Shown here piece after piece: positions 17,246 to 26,302 of a stretch of DNA of 64,000 bases. This DNA is from Pontibacter mangrovi (GTDB lineage Bacteria; Bacteroidota; Bacteroidia; Cytophagales; Hymenobacteraceae). Below the pieces are notes generated by a model. It did no database searches. It worked only from the letters and a program-made list of their open reading frames with translations, and was not told where the DNA came from. Numbering within the stretch: position 1 is the first letter of the stretch; each line of letters begins with the position of its first letter. The stretch is taken from contig NZ_VFRQ01000006.1 in NCBI RefSeq assembly GCF_006385705.1, forward strand, positions 248,001 to 312,000. Direction: 5' to 3'. Both the position numbers and the translations under genes were made by a program.

Positions 17246-20194
17246 ATGTTGAGGAGTTTTAGTGTAGGTGTGTTGATTCTTGTTTTTCTTGTAATGGGGC
17301 CTCTGATGTCGTTTAACCCATCAGAGGAGCATATTGCGCCCCCACGGGAACAGCAATGGGTCGACAGTGTGATGACTACGCTAACTCCCGCGCAGCGCAT
17401 TGGGCAGCTGTTTATGGTAGCCGCCTACTCGAACAAGCCTCAGAACCACGTCAGCCACATCGATTCGCTGGTGAGCCAGTACAACATTGGGGGGCTGATG
17501 TTTATGCAGGGCGGCCCCAAGCGCCAGGCGATCCTGACCAACCGCTTCCAGCGCCAGGCCAAAGTGCCGCTTCTTATTGCCATGGATGCCGAGTGGGGCC
17601 TGGACATGCGCCTGGACAGCACCATGCACTTTGCCCGCCAAATGACCCTGGGCGCCATGCACGACGACCGCTACGTGTACCAGATGGCCCGTGAGATAGC
17701 CTTGAAAATGAAGCGCCTGGGCGTGAACGTGAGCTTTTCGCCGGTGCTGGACGTGAACAACAACGCCAACAACCCGGTGATCGGCAACCGCTCTTTCGGG
17801 GAGTCCAAGGAAGCGGTGAGCCGCTACGGCGTAGCCTATATCCGGGGCCTGCAGGACCACGGGGTGATGGCGGTGGCCAAACACTTTCCGGGCCACGGCG
17901 ATACGGACATCGACTCGCACTACGACCTGCCGGTGGTGCAGCACGACATGCAGCGCCTGACGGATGTGGAGCTTTACCCTTTTAAACAGTCGTTTGACGC
18001 CGGGGTGATGGGCGTGATGGTAGCGCATTTATACCTGCCCAAGATAGACTCAACTAAAAACCAGGCGGCTACGCTTTCCAAACCCATCGTTACAGGCCTC
18101 CTGAAGGACAAGATGCAGTATAGAGGCTTGGTGTTTACCGATGCCCTGAACATGCAGGGCGTGAGCCGCTTCTATAAACCCGGTGAGGTGGACCTGAAGG
18201 CCTTGATGGCCGGCAACGACGTGCTGCTGTTTCCGGAAGACGTACCCACTGCGATAGAAAAGATAACAAAGGCTGTCAAGAAAGGCCAGATAACACAGGA
18301 TGAGATTGACCACCGCGTGCGCAAGATTCTGCATGCCAAGTACTGGGCGGGCCTGAACAAGTATAAACCCGTGGCGTTGGATAACCTGCAGCAAGACCTG
18401 GAGCGCCCGGCAAGCCGTGTGGTGCAGGAGCAGCTTTACGAGCATGCCGTAACGGTGGTGGAGAACGAGGGGAACCTGATCCCGTTCCGTAACCTGGATA
18501 CGCTGAGCATTGCCTCCGTGGCCGTGGGTGCCTCTGTCAACAACACGTTTCAGGAGGTGATGGGCAATTATGCCCCTGTTAACACCTTTACCATTCCGGA
18601 CCGCTTCGCCCCGGACTCTGCCTTTACCAATATTATTCCGCAACTGGAGCAAAACGACGTGGTGGTGGTGAGCATCCACGGCATGAACAACACGCCCGCC
18701 CGCAACTATGGCGTTGGCACCGGCACCCTGGCCTTTATCCAGTACCTGCGCGAGCGCACAGACAAAAAAGTAGTCGTGGCTGTAATGGGGAACGCCTATA
18801 GCCTGAAGATGTTTGAAGACAATAAATGGTTGGTAAACGGCTATGAAGACAATGCCGTGTCGCAGTCGCTGGTGCCGCAGGTGCTGTTTGGGGCACGGGC
18901 TGCCGTGGGCAAGCTGCCGGTTACCGCTTCGGCAAAGTATACCGCCGGCACGGGCCTGCCTACCTCCACCCTGGGCCGCCTGAAGTATGGGGTGCCGGAA
19001 AGTGTGGGCATGAACTCTGAAACGCTGGCCCAGATAGATAACATCGCCACCGAGGCCATTGCCTACGCCGCCACACCGGGCATGCAGGTATTGGTGGTAA
19101 AGGACGGCACCGTGGTGTATGACAAGGCTTACGGCCACTATACCTACGACGGCGCCAAACCGGTCACAAAGAACACCATCTATGATATTGCCTCCATCAC
19201 CAAGGTGGCGGCCACGCTACAGGCCATCATGTTCCTGGCCGACCAGGGCAAAATAAACCTGGACGATAAATTGGTAACCTACCTTCCCGAGGTGGCCGGC
19301 ACCAATAAAGCCAACTTGCTGATGCGCGATATTTTGGCTCACCAGGCGGGCCTGAAGCCCGGCATCCCGACCTGGCAGAAAACCATTGATAACCGGAAGC
19401 TAAAAGACACCTACTACGCCAGCACGCAGAACGACACCTACATGAACGAGGTGATCCCGGGTGTATACTCGATCAACTCTATGGAGGACTCGCTGTGGGC
19501 CTGGACCGTGCGTACCCCTTTGCGGGCCAAGCCGGCGAATGCCAGCTACGACTACGCTTACAGCGACCTGGGCTTCTACATTATGAAGCGCGTTGCTGAA
19601 ACCATGCTGAACCAGCCGATCGAAGACTTCCTGGATCAGAACATCTATGCACCACTGGGCCTCAGCACCCTCACCTATACGCCACTGCTCAAGCACCCGC
19701 GCGAGCGCATCGCCCCTACCGAGGATGACACTTACTTCCGGAAAAACCTGATCCGGGGCACGGTGCACGACCAGGGAGCCGCCATGATGGGCGGTGTTGG
19801 TGGCCATGCCGGCCTGTTTGCTAATGCCAACGACCTGGCCATCCTGATGCAGATGAACATGAACAACGGCAACTATGGCGGGCACAGATACTTCAGCACC
19901 GATGTGGTATCGCGGTTTGCCCAGCAGCAGTTTGACGGCAACCGCCGCGGCCTGGGCTGGGACAAGCCTGCGCTGGACGGAAACGGCCCCACCTCCGCCA
20001 TGGCCTCTCCGAGCACGTTTGGCCACACCGGCTTTACCGGCACAGCCGCCTGGGCCGACCCTGAAAACAAGCTCATCTACATTTTCCTCTCGAACCGGGT
20101 GTACCCGGATGCCAGCAACAATAAACTGGTAAAGTATAACATCCGTACCAGGATACACGATGTGATCTATAGAGCCATGGTGCCTAAAACTTAA
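17246..20194 (+). CDS. GH3 beta-N-acetylhexosaminidase fused to beta-lactamase-like domain
   Basis: 982 residues with an N-terminal hydrophobic signal. The GH3 part (about 40-560) carries AKHFPGHGDTDIDSH near residue 212 (the His/Asp dyad of NagZ-like enzymes) and the nucleophile Asp in FTDALNMQG near 299, so it probably releases GlcNAc from peptidoglycan fragments or chitin-like sugars. The C-terminal part (about 590-980) is a class C beta-lactamase/esterase fold with SITK near 650 (Ser-x-x-Lys), Tyr-Ser-Asp near 771 in place of YxN, and HTGFTG. Such fusions are known in Bacteroidetes. Together they suggest cell-wall recycling in the periplasm. Confidence 0.92.
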   Translation: MLRSFSVGVLILVFLVMGPLMSFNPSEEHIAPPREQQWVDSVMTTLTPAQRIGQLFMVAAYSNKPQNHVSHIDSLVSQYNIGGLMFMQGGPKRQAILTNRFQRQAKVPLLIAMDAEWGLDMRLDSTMHFARQMTLGAMHDDRYVYQMAREIALKMKRLGVNVSFSPVLDVNNNANNPVIGNRSFGESKEAVSRYGVAYIRGLQDHGVMAVAKHFPGHGDTDIDSHYDLPVVQHDMQRLTDVELYPFKQSFDAGVMGVMVAHLYLPKIDSTKNQAATLSKPIVTGLLKDKMQYRGLVFTDALNMQGVSRFYKPGEVDLKALMAGNDVLLFPEDVPTAIEKITKAVKKGQITQDEIDHRVRKILHAKYWAGLNKYKPVALDNLQQDLERPASRVVQEQLYEHAVTVVENEGNLIPFRNLDTLSIASVAVGASVNNTFQEVMGNYAPVNTFTIPDRFAPDSAFTNIIPQLEQNDVVVVSIHGMNNTPARNYGVGTGTLAFIQYLRERTDKKVVVAVMGNAYSLKMFEDNKWLVNGYEDNAVSQSLVPQVLFGARAAVGKLPVTASAKYTAGTGLPTSTLGRLKYGVPESVGMNSETLAQIDNIATEAIAYAATPGMQVLVVKDGTVVYDKAYGHYTYDGAKPVTKNTIYDIASITKVAATLQAIMFLADQGKINLDDKLVTYLPEVAGTNKANLLMRDILAHQAGLKPGIPTWQKTIDNRKLKDTYYASTQNDTYMNEVIPGVYSINSMEDSLWAWTVRTPLRAKPANASYDYAYSDLGFYIMKRVAETMLNQPIEDFLDQNIYAPLGLSTLTYTPLLKHPRERIAPTEDDTYFRKNLIRGTVHDQGAAMMGGVGGHAGLFANANDLAILMQMNMNNGNYGGHRYFSTDVVSRFAQQQFDGNRRGLGWDKPALDGNGPTSAMASPSTFGHTGFTGTAAWADPENKLIYIFLSNRVYPDASNNKLVKYNIRTRIHDVIYRAMVPKT

Positions 20195-20217
20195 AATAAA
20201 AAGCAGTAGATTAGCAG

Positions 20218-20252
20218 GTGCAGCAACAAAACGGGGCTGCACTTGTTGTTTT
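20218..20252 (+). terminator. Terminator after GH3/beta-lactamase gene
   Basis: Inverted repeat GTGCAGC / GCTGCAC followed by TTGTTGTTTT, 24 bp after the stop codon. Confidence 0.65.
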
Positions 20253-20272
20253 GCCATACGTTATCCTAAACT

Positions 20273-21409
20273 ATGAAAATAGGTATAGTTTGTTACCCAA
20301 CCTTTGGCGGCAGTGGCGTGGTGGCCACCGAGCTCGGTAAAGCGCTGGCCTTAAAAGGGCACCAGGTGCACTTTATTACCTACAGCCAACCTGCCCGCCT
20401 CGACGTCTTCAACGAGAACCTCTTTTACCACGAAGTATACATTCCTACCTACCCGCTCTTCCAGTACCCGCCTTACGAGCTGGCCCTGGCGAGCAAAATG
20501 GTAGATATCGTGCGGTTTGAGAAGCTGGACGTGCTGCACGTGCACTATGCCATTCCGCATGCCTCGGCGGCCTACATGGCCAAGCAGATCCTGCGCACCA
20601 AAGGCATCAACATACCTGTCATTACAACCCTGCACGGCACCGACATTACGCTGGTGGGCAAGGACGCCTCTTTTGAGCCCGTGGTTACCTTCAGCATCAA
20701 CCAGTCGGATGGGGTCACAGCCGTGTCGGATAGCCTGCGCGCCGAGACCTACGATTTCTTCCAGATTGAAAAAGACATAGAGGTAATCCCCAACTTTATT
20801 GACCTGGAGAAGTTCAGGCGGCAGAAAAAGGAGCACTTCCGGATGGCCATTGCCCCTAGCCATGAGAAACTGCTGGTGCATACATCCAACTTCCGGGGCG
20901 TGAAGCGCGTGGAGGACGTGATCCGTATTTTTGCCAAAGTGCACGAGAAAATACCAAGCCGCCTGCTGCTGGTGGGCGACGGACCGGAGCGCCCGAAAAT
21001 GGAGAAGCTGTGCCGCGAGCTGCAGATTTGCCAGGATGTGCGCTTTCTGGGCAAGCTGGAGGCCGTGGAGGAAGTGCTCTCCATTGCCGACCTGTTTTTG
21101 ATGCCTTCTGAAAAAGAGAGCTTTGGTTTGGCTGCCCTGGAGGCGATGGCCTGTGAGGTGCCGGTAATTTCTTCCGACGCTGGCGGCATCCCGGAACTGA
21201 ACGTAAACGGCGTGACAGGCTTTGTGAGTCCCGTAGGCGCTGTGGATGCTATGGTGCAGAACTCCCTGTATGTGCTGGACGACGCGCACCTGCCCGATTT
21301 TAAAGCCAATGCCCTGAAACGCGCCAGGGATTTTGACATCGAGAAGATCGTGCCGCTGTATGAGGCCTTTTACCAGCGCGTTATCTCAGAGCAACTGGCG
21401 CTGCTGTAG
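20273..21409 (+). CDS. bshA: N-acetyl-alpha-D-glucosaminyl L-malate synthase BshA
   Basis: GT4-family glycosyltransferase that joins GlcNAc from UDP-GlcNAc to L-malate, the first step of bacillithiol synthesis. 378 residues: the N-terminus GIVCYPTFGGSGVVATELG is diagnostic. HVHYAIPHASAAY, TTLHGTDITLVG and the C-terminal nucleotide-sugar motif MPSEKESFGLAALEAMACEVPVI (the EX7E type) are all present. It stands alone between two terminators; bshB and bshC are not in this window. Confidence 0.95.
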   Translation: MKIGIVCYPTFGGSGVVATELGKALALKGHQVHFITYSQPARLDVFNENLFYHEVYIPTYPLFQYPPYELALASKMVDIVRFEKLDVLHVHYAIPHASAAYMAKQILRTKGINIPVITTLHGTDITLVGKDASFEPVVTFSINQSDGVTAVSDSLRAETYDFFQIEKDIEVIPNFIDLEKFRRQKKEHFRMAIAPSHEKLLVHTSNFRGVKRVEDVIRIFAKVHEKIPSRLLLVGDGPERPKMEKLCRELQICQDVRFLGKLEAVEEVLSIADLFLMPSEKESFGLAALEAMACEVPVISSDAGGIPELNVNGVTGFVSPVGAVDAMVQNSLYVLDDAHLPDFKANALKRARDFDIEKIVPLYEAFYQRVISEQLALL

Positions 21410-21436
21410 CATTTACCAATTCCAAAGTATACCATC

Positions 21437-21477
21437 AAAAAGAACCGGCCTGCTGCTGCACAGCCGGTTCTTTTTTT
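21437..21477 (+). terminator. Terminator between bshA and serA
   Basis: AAAAGAACCGGC / GCCGGTTCTTTT stem with a following run of T. It separates bshA from the serine genes. Confidence 0.9.
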
Positions 21478-21517
21478 ATACCTTACAGGCTTAAGTCTTT
21501 CATTGCCTACCCTTATC

Positions 21518-23410
21518 ATGAGTAAAGACAAATACTTCATCATCGACTTCGACAGCACCTTTACACAGGTGGAGGCCCTGGATGAACTGGGAGCCATCTC
21601 TTTGCTGCATCACCCTGACCGCGAGCACATCCTGGAACAGGTAAAAAGCATAACCGACAGCGCCATGGCCGGCAAGAGCTCTTTTACGGAGGGTCTCAGG
21701 CAGCGCCTCCACCTGCTGCAGGCAAATGAGCGCCACCTGCCGCAGCTCATCAGCGAGCTGAAGGAGCGTGTCTCCGACTCCATCCGCCGCAACCGTGACT
21801 TTCTGCGGGAGTACGCCGACCAGATCTACATCATCTCCAGCGGGTTCAAGGAGTTCATCATCCCGATAGTAACCGAGTATGGCATTAAGCCTGAGCATGT
21901 ATATGCCAATACCTTTGAGGTAGATGCGCAGGGCAACCTGGTGGCCTTTGACGAGCAAAACCCGTTGAGCCTGGACAAAGGTAAGATAAAGCTGCTGGAG
22001 CAGCTGGCCCTTCCCGGCGATGTATATGTGCTGGGCGATGGCTACACCGATTATGAGATAAAAGAGGCCGGTCTGGCCAATAAGTTCTACGCCTTTACCG
22101 AAAACGTGGCCCGCGAGAGCGTGCTGGCCAAGGCCGAGCACATTGCCCCGAGCCTGGACGAATTCCTGTATCAAAACAAATTACCGATGGCCATATCATA
22201 CCCCAAAAACCGCATCAGCGTGCTGCTGCTGGAAAACATACACCCGCAGGCTGTGGAGCTGTTCCGCCAGGAAGGTTACCAGGTGGAGACCGTGAGCGGG
22301 GCGCTGAGCGAGGAGGAACTGTGCGAGAAGATAAAGAATGTTTCCATACTTGGTATCCGGAGCAAAACGCACGTAACGCGCAAAGTGCTGGAGCACGCCA
22401 ACCGCCTGATGTGCGTGGGCGCCTTCTGCATCGGCACAAACCAGATAGACCTGAACGCCTGCCTGGAAGCCGGTATCACGGTGTTTAACGCCCCTTACAG
22501 CAACACCCGCAGCGTGGTGGAGCTGGCATTGGGCGAGTTGATCATACTTAGCCGTAACGTGCTGGACAAGAGCAACAAGATGCACCGAGGGCATTGGGAT
22601 AAATCAGCGAAAGGCAGTTTTGAGGTGCGCGATAAGAAGCTGGGCATAGTGGGCTACGGCAACATCGGGGCGCAGCTGTCGGTGCTGGCAGAGGCCATGG
22701 GCATGGAAGTATACTACTACGATGTGGTGGAGAAGCTGCAGCTGGGCAACGCCCGCAAGTGCAATACGCTGCACGAGCTGCTGGAGAAGGTGGATATTGT
22801 GACCCTGCACGTAGATGGCCGCCCGGAGAACAAGAACATGTTTGGGGCTGCCGAATTTGCCGCCATGAAAGACGGTGCCATTTTCCTGAACCTGAGCCGT
22901 GGCCATGTGGTGGACATCGCGGCGCTGGTGGAAAGTATAAAGTCCGGCAAGGTGAGCGGCGCGGGCGTGGATGTGTTCCCCGAGGAACCTGCCACCAACA
23001 GCGATCCCTTCGAGAGCGAGCTGTGCGGTCTGCCCAACGTGATCCTGACCCCGCACATCGGGGGCAGCACCTCCGAGGCGCAGGTAAACATTGCCAACTT
23101 CGTGCCTAACCGCATCATGGATTACATAAACTCAGGTAACACGTATGGCAGCGTGAACTTCCCTAACCTGCAGCTGCCGGAACTGAAGAACGCGCACCGC
23201 CTCATCCACATCCACGCCAACGTGCCGGGTGTGCTGGCCAACATCAACCAGGTGCTCGCCAAGAACCAGGTCAACATCCTGGGCCAGTACCTGAAAACGA
23301 ACGAGCGCGTGGGTTACGTGATCACCGACATCGACAAGGCCTACGACAAGCAGGTGATAAGCGACATGAAGCAGGTGCCGCACACCATCAAGTTCCGCAT
23401 ACTTTATTAA
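21518..23410 (+). CDS. serA: Fused phosphoserine phosphatase-like (SerB) and phosphoglycerate dehydrogenase (SerA)
   Basis: About 630 residues from the ATG at 21518 (TTG at 21503 is the alternative). Residues about 1-215 form a HAD phosphatase of SerB type: DFDSTFTQVEALDELG (DxDxT nucleophile), SSGFKEF (motif II) and GDGYTDYEIKEAG (motif IV). Residues about 225-540 are D-3-phosphoglycerate dehydrogenase: VGYGNIGAQLSVLAEAMGM (NAD site), FLNLSRGHVVD and the catalytic His in TPHIGGST. A C-terminal ACT domain (NVPGVLANINQVL) gives likely serine feedback control. It would catalyse the first and last steps of serine synthesis; serC, the middle step, follows after 6 bp. Confidence 0.92.
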   Translation: MSKDKYFIIDFDSTFTQVEALDELGAISLLHHPDREHILEQVKSITDSAMAGKSSFTEGLRQRLHLLQANERHLPQLISELKERVSDSIRRNRDFLREYADQIYIISSGFKEFIIPIVTEYGIKPEHVYANTFEVDAQGNLVAFDEQNPLSLDKGKIKLLEQLALPGDVYVLGDGYTDYEIKEAGLANKFYAFTENVARESVLAKAEHIAPSLDEFLYQNKLPMAISYPKNRISVLLLENIHPQAVELFRQEGYQVETVSGALSEEELCEKIKNVSILGIRSKTHVTRKVLEHANRLMCVGAFCIGTNQIDLNACLEAGITVFNAPYSNTRSVVELALGELIILSRNVLDKSNKMHRGHWDKSAKGSFEVRDKKLGIVGYGNIGAQLSVLAEAMGMEVYYYDVVEKLQLGNARKCNTLHELLEKVDIVTLHVDGRPENKNMFGAAEFAAMKDGAIFLNLSRGHVVDIAALVESIKSGKVSGAGVDVFPEEPATNSDPFESELCGLPNVILTPHIGGSTSEAQVNIANFVPNRIMDYINSGNTYGSVNFPNLQLPELKNAHRLIHIHANVPGVLANINQVLAKNQVNILGQYLKTNERVGYVITDIDKAYDKQVISDMKQVPHTIKFRILY

Positions 23411-23416
23411 CAGGTC

Positions 23417-24505
23417 ATGAACAACAAAATATACTTTACCCCCGGCCCTTCGGAGCTGTACCACACCGTGCCGCAACATATGCAGGAGGCCATGGCGCAG
23501 AAGATTGGCAGCATCTCGCACCGCAGCAAGCAGTTTCAGGAGATCTTTGCCCGCGCTGAGAGTGGTTTGCGGGAGCTGCTGCAGCTGCCCGATGAGTATG
23601 AGGTGTTTTTTGTGGCGTCGGCTACGGAGATTTGGGAACGGGCCATACAGAACAACGTGCGGCAGGAGAGCTTTCACCTGGTGAACGGTTCCTTCTCGAA
23701 GCGTTTTTATGAAACGGCGAAAGAACTGGGGCGCGAGGCACAAGTGCATGAAGCGCCCTTTGGGCAAGGCTTTGATGTGGAAAGTATAAACGTGCCGGAA
23801 ACAGCTGAGTTGGTAGCCCTGATCCAGAACGAGACCAGCTCCGGCGCCTGCATGCCAGTAGAGGACATCAACCGGTTCCGGGAGAGAGTTCCTGCGGATG
23901 CGCTGATTTACGTGGATGCGGTATCCTCCCTGCCCTACCCTGCTTTTGATTACGCTAAGGTTGACTCAGTGTACTTCTCGGTGCAGAAATGCTTTGGATT
24001 GCCGGCCGGGCTGGGCGTGTGGCTGGTAAACGACCGTTGTATGGCCAAGGCGCGTGAACTGCAGGAGAGCGGCCTGTCTATCGGGTCGTACCATACGTTG
24101 CCTGCGCTGCTGGAGAAGGCCCTGCAAAGCCAGACGGTGGAAACGCCAAACGTGCTTAACATCTATCTGCTGGGCAAGGTGCTGGAAGACATGAACCGAA
24201 AAGGTGTGGAGACCATCCGGCAGGAGACTGAGGCGAAGGCAGCGCAGATTTATACTTTCCTGGAGCAGAGCAACGTTTTTTCGCCGGCCGTGCAGCAACC
24301 GCAGCATCGTTCTAAAACCACCATTGTGGCCAATACCACTATTCCTGCCTCTGAGGTAAACAAGCATCTAGCCAAGTATGATTTGCAGGTGGGCAGCGGC
24401 TACGGCAAGTATAAAGAGACGCAGATCCGCATCGCCAACTTCCCGGCGCACAGCCCCGAGCAGGTAGAGCAGCTGCTGGAAAAGCTGGGAGAGGTAGAGA
24501 GGTAG
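23417..24505 (+). CDS. serC: Phosphoserine aminotransferase-like class V aminotransferase
   Basis: PLP enzyme converting 3-phosphohydroxypyruvate and glutamate to phosphoserine. 362 residues: substrate-binding FTPGPSELY at the N-terminus, SHRSKQFQEI, YVDAVSSLPYP with the PLP-pyridine Asp, and the Schiff-base Lys in SVQKCFGLPAGLGV. The next gene upstream, 6 bp away, encodes the SerB-SerA fusion, so the whole phosphorylated serine pathway lies in one transcript. Class V members are similar to each other, but the context makes SerC likely. The stop codon falls within a GAGAGGTA triplicate. Confidence 0.88.
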   Translation: MNNKIYFTPGPSELYHTVPQHMQEAMAQKIGSISHRSKQFQEIFARAESGLRELLQLPDEYEVFFVASATEIWERAIQNNVRQESFHLVNGSFSKRFYETAKELGREAQVHEAPFGQGFDVESINVPETAELVALIQNETSSGACMPVEDINRFRERVPADALIYVDAVSSLPYPAFDYAKVDSVYFSVQKCFGLPAGLGVWLVNDRCMAKARELQESGLSIGSYHTLPALLEKALQSQTVETPNVLNIYLLGKVLEDMNRKGVETIRQETEAKAAQIYTFLEQSNVFSPAVQQPQHRSKTTIVANTTIPASEVNKHLAKYDLQVGSGYGKYKETQIRIANFPAHSPEQVEQLLEKLGEVER

Positions 24506-24512
24506 AGAGGTA
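24489..24512. repeat. 8-bp microsatellite at the serC stop
   Basis: Three exact copies of GAGAGGTA span the last codons and stop codon (24503-24505) of serC. A unit change would alter the reading frame of the C-terminal tail. Confidence 0.75.
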
Positions 24513-24517
24513 ACAAA

Positions 24518-24812
24518 TCAAACCACCCCTGCCCCTCCTTAGCCAAGGAGGGGAATTCGGTTCAAGCTCCGTCAGAGGTGGCTATCGAGCCTGATCCCAG
24601 TCCTTGGGTTGGGTTAGGGGCCCTCGACAAGAGCGCCTTTTAGATTTCCGGTGCCGAAGGCATTGCGACGTCAGGAGCAAAGGAAATGTAGAAGGCGCTA
24701 TGCCCAAGAGAGTTTACCCCGAAGCATTTCGGGGAGGCCTCCCGGGCTTGAAGGGAGCCAAGTATGAGGTGCAACAATAGGTATGTAAAACTGAGGATGA
24801 ACGGAGGCTAGA
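24518..24812 (+). repeat. Dispersed non-coding repeat, copy 2
   Basis: This block fills most of the 496 bp gap between serC and the next gene. It matches 10060-10391 on the opposite strand: aaccacccct box, GGGGAATTCGGTTCAAGCT, GTGGCTATCGAG, CCCAGTCCTTGGGTTG, GAGCGCCTTTTAGAT, TTCCGGTGCCG, AGGCCTCCCGGGCTTG, TATGAGGTGCAAC and GTATGTAAAACTGAGGATG. A near-palindrome CCCCGAAGCATTTCGGGG lies inside. Downstream to 25001 is an irregular tract with CACAAGCGGACGCTTGCGCC, also found in degenerate form at 26193. No reading frame or transposase is seen. Confidence 0.75.
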
Positions 24813-25001
24813 AAGTATGGCTTAGATCCAGTTGCAAGAAGCTGAGGCTATAGCGAGCACAAGCGGACGCTTGCGCCAGAAAAGCGTATAGCTTGGTTCC
24901 AAGTGCAGGATGCGGCGGCAAAGTATAAAAGCACAAACGGACGCCCCGAAAAAACCCGGGATTTTCAACTTGTGCCAAGGACCAAATCACTCTTACACTC
25001 A

Positions 25002-25550
25002 CTAGCTCCCAAACGTCTGCCTTACCTCCTGTTTCACGAAGGTGATGGCGCGGGCGGTTGGGTCCTGCTCGTTTACCAGCACTGTTTCCAGCACGCGTTT
25101 GGCCAGGTCGGTGCCGCGAGCGCCTTCCGATAGCTCCTGAAAGGTCTTGTTGATCAGTGTCACCACATCCTCGCGGGCGTGGTTTACCTGCTGCCAGGCC
25201 TGCTCGCTCATGTATACCTGCTGCGACATGTTGTGGTTAAACTCGTTCCGGATTTCGGAGAGCAGCAGCCGGTGATACTCGGTAGCCGTTTGGCCGGCAG
25301 GACTGATGCGCAGCAGCAGGTTACTGGGCGTGATGCGCTCCAACAGCAACACCACCCGCTCATAGGCCTGCAGCCGTATCGGCGTAATGATCTCTGTGTT
25401 TCTGTTTTCTTTGTGCTGTGCCTGCTCTGCCCGTAGGCGATCCTCTCGCTCGTAATGTTTCTGAAGCAAAAAGTACAGCCCCCCTACCAGCACCAGTGCA
25501 GGCAAGGCAAGCTTTATCAGTTGTAAAAGCAAAGCGAAAAAATCGGCCAT
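25002..25550 (-). CDS. Single-pass membrane protein of unknown function
   Basis: About 182 residues from the ATG at 25550. The frame extends to 25601, but those extra codons have no family-like features. One N-terminal transmembrane helix (about 5-28, FFALLLQLIKLALPALVLVGGLYFLL) is followed by a charged helical linker rich in Glu, Arg and Lys. A soluble helical domain follows, with YERVVLLLERITPSNLLLR and EYHRLLLSEIRNEFNHNMSQQVYMS. I believe this type occurs widely in Bacteroidota as an uncharacterised family, but I cannot name it securely. It has no obvious operon partner. Confidence 0.85.
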   Translation of the reverse strand: MADFFALLLQLIKLALPALVLVGGLYFLLQKHYEREDRLRAEQAQHKENRNTEIITPIRLQAYERVVLLLERITPSNLLLRISPAGQTATEYHRLLLSEIRNEFNHNMSQQVYMSEQAWQQVNHAREDVVTLINKTFQELSEGARGTDLAKRVLETVLVNEQDPTARAITFVKQEVRQTFGS

Positions 25551-25674
25551 AGTATGTTCTTTTAAAGTATAAATATCGCAAAAAATTAATTTAAGATGCA
25601 TGAATCATTTTATAGCTTTGCCTGTTAAGGAAGTACAGCCAACAAGGCTGCAAGCATCTTTGTGTATTTTTGCT

Positions 25675-25682
25675 TAAATTTG
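25675..25682 (+). promoter_or_regulatory. Possible -7 element of the sufA/erpA-like gene
   Basis: TAAATTTG matches the Bacteroidetes -7 consensus TAnnTTTG and lies 28 bp upstream of the start codon. The nearest TTTG (25659) is at the wrong spacing, so support is partial. Confidence 0.35.
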
Positions 25683-25709
25683 TGGCTACAAATAAACAAT
25701 CATTAAACT

Positions 25710-26057
25710 ATGGCAACAGAAACTAAAACGGCCCCTATAACCCTGACGGAAAGAGCTTTGGCGGAGGTAAAGAATATCATGAAGGAGAAAAATGTACCAG
25801 CCGAGTATGGTTTGCGCATTGGCGTACAGGGTGGTGGCTGTTCTGGCCTGTCTTACCTGCTGGGCTTCGACAAGCCTAAAGACTCTGACGAAACATTTGA
25901 GCTGGATGGCGTTACCCTGGTGATGGACAAAAAGCACGGCATGTATGTAATGGGCATGCAAGTTGACTTCCAGGATGGCCTGAACGCACGCGGATTTACC
26001 TTTAACAACCCACAGGCTACCAGCACTTGCGGCTGCGGAAGCTCTTTTTCCGCCTAA
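25710..26057 (+). CDS. HesB/IscA/SufA/ErpA-type iron-sulfur cluster assembly protein
   Basis: 115-residue A-type carrier that passes Fe-S clusters to target proteins. The three conserved cysteines are visible: GGGCSGLSY at about residue 46-49 and the C-terminal CGCGSSF pair. The N-terminus ITLTERALAEVKNIM is typical. An intrinsic terminator follows 29 bp after the stop, so it is a single-gene unit. SufA, IscA and ErpA cannot be told apart from this sequence alone; no suf genes are next to it. Confidence 0.93.
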   Translation: MATETKTAPITLTERALAEVKNIMKEKNVPAEYGLRIGVQGGGCSGLSYLLGFDKPKDSDETFELDGVTLVMDKKHGMYVMGMQVDFQDGLNARGFTFNNPQATSTCGCGSSFSA

Positions 26058-26085
26058 TAAAGACACCTTCTTTCTCTTTAGATAG

Positions 26086-26122
26086 ACAAAGCCCGGCTAG
26101 CATAGTCGGGCTTTGTTGTTTT
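26086..26122 (+). terminator. Terminator after Fe-S carrier gene
   Basis: ACAAAGCCCG / CGGGCTTTGT stem with an 11-nt loop, followed by TGTTTT. Confidence 0.85.
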
Positions 26123-26192
26123 AAAGGTATAGTAAGATGGAGTACTGGTTATACTTATAAGCGACTGTTCATCCAAATTTCTACTCTTATCC

Positions 26193-26289
26193 GCTGGCGC
26201 AAGCATCCACTTGTGTCATTGCCTGCCATTGCTTATCGCTACGTAATCTAAGTTGTCCTTACTGCTAAGGAGAGGCAGGGGTGGTTTGA
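26193..26289 (-). repeat. Degenerate fragment of the dispersed repeat
   Basis: Two blocks match copy 2 in the reverse orientation and in the same order: a 25-nt aaaccacccctgcc/ccttag box at 26264-26289 (one difference from 24518-24542) and CTGGCGCAAGCATCCACTTGTG at 26194-26215 (two differences from the reverse complement of the 24857-24880 region). The middle of the element has been lost. Confidence 0.6.
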
Positions 26290-26302
26290 CACACGCTCTA
26301 AC

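Noticed and set aside
26027..26251. Small open frame after the Fe-S carrier gene
   Set aside because: Overlaps the terminator and the end of the preceding gene; no start signal or domain.
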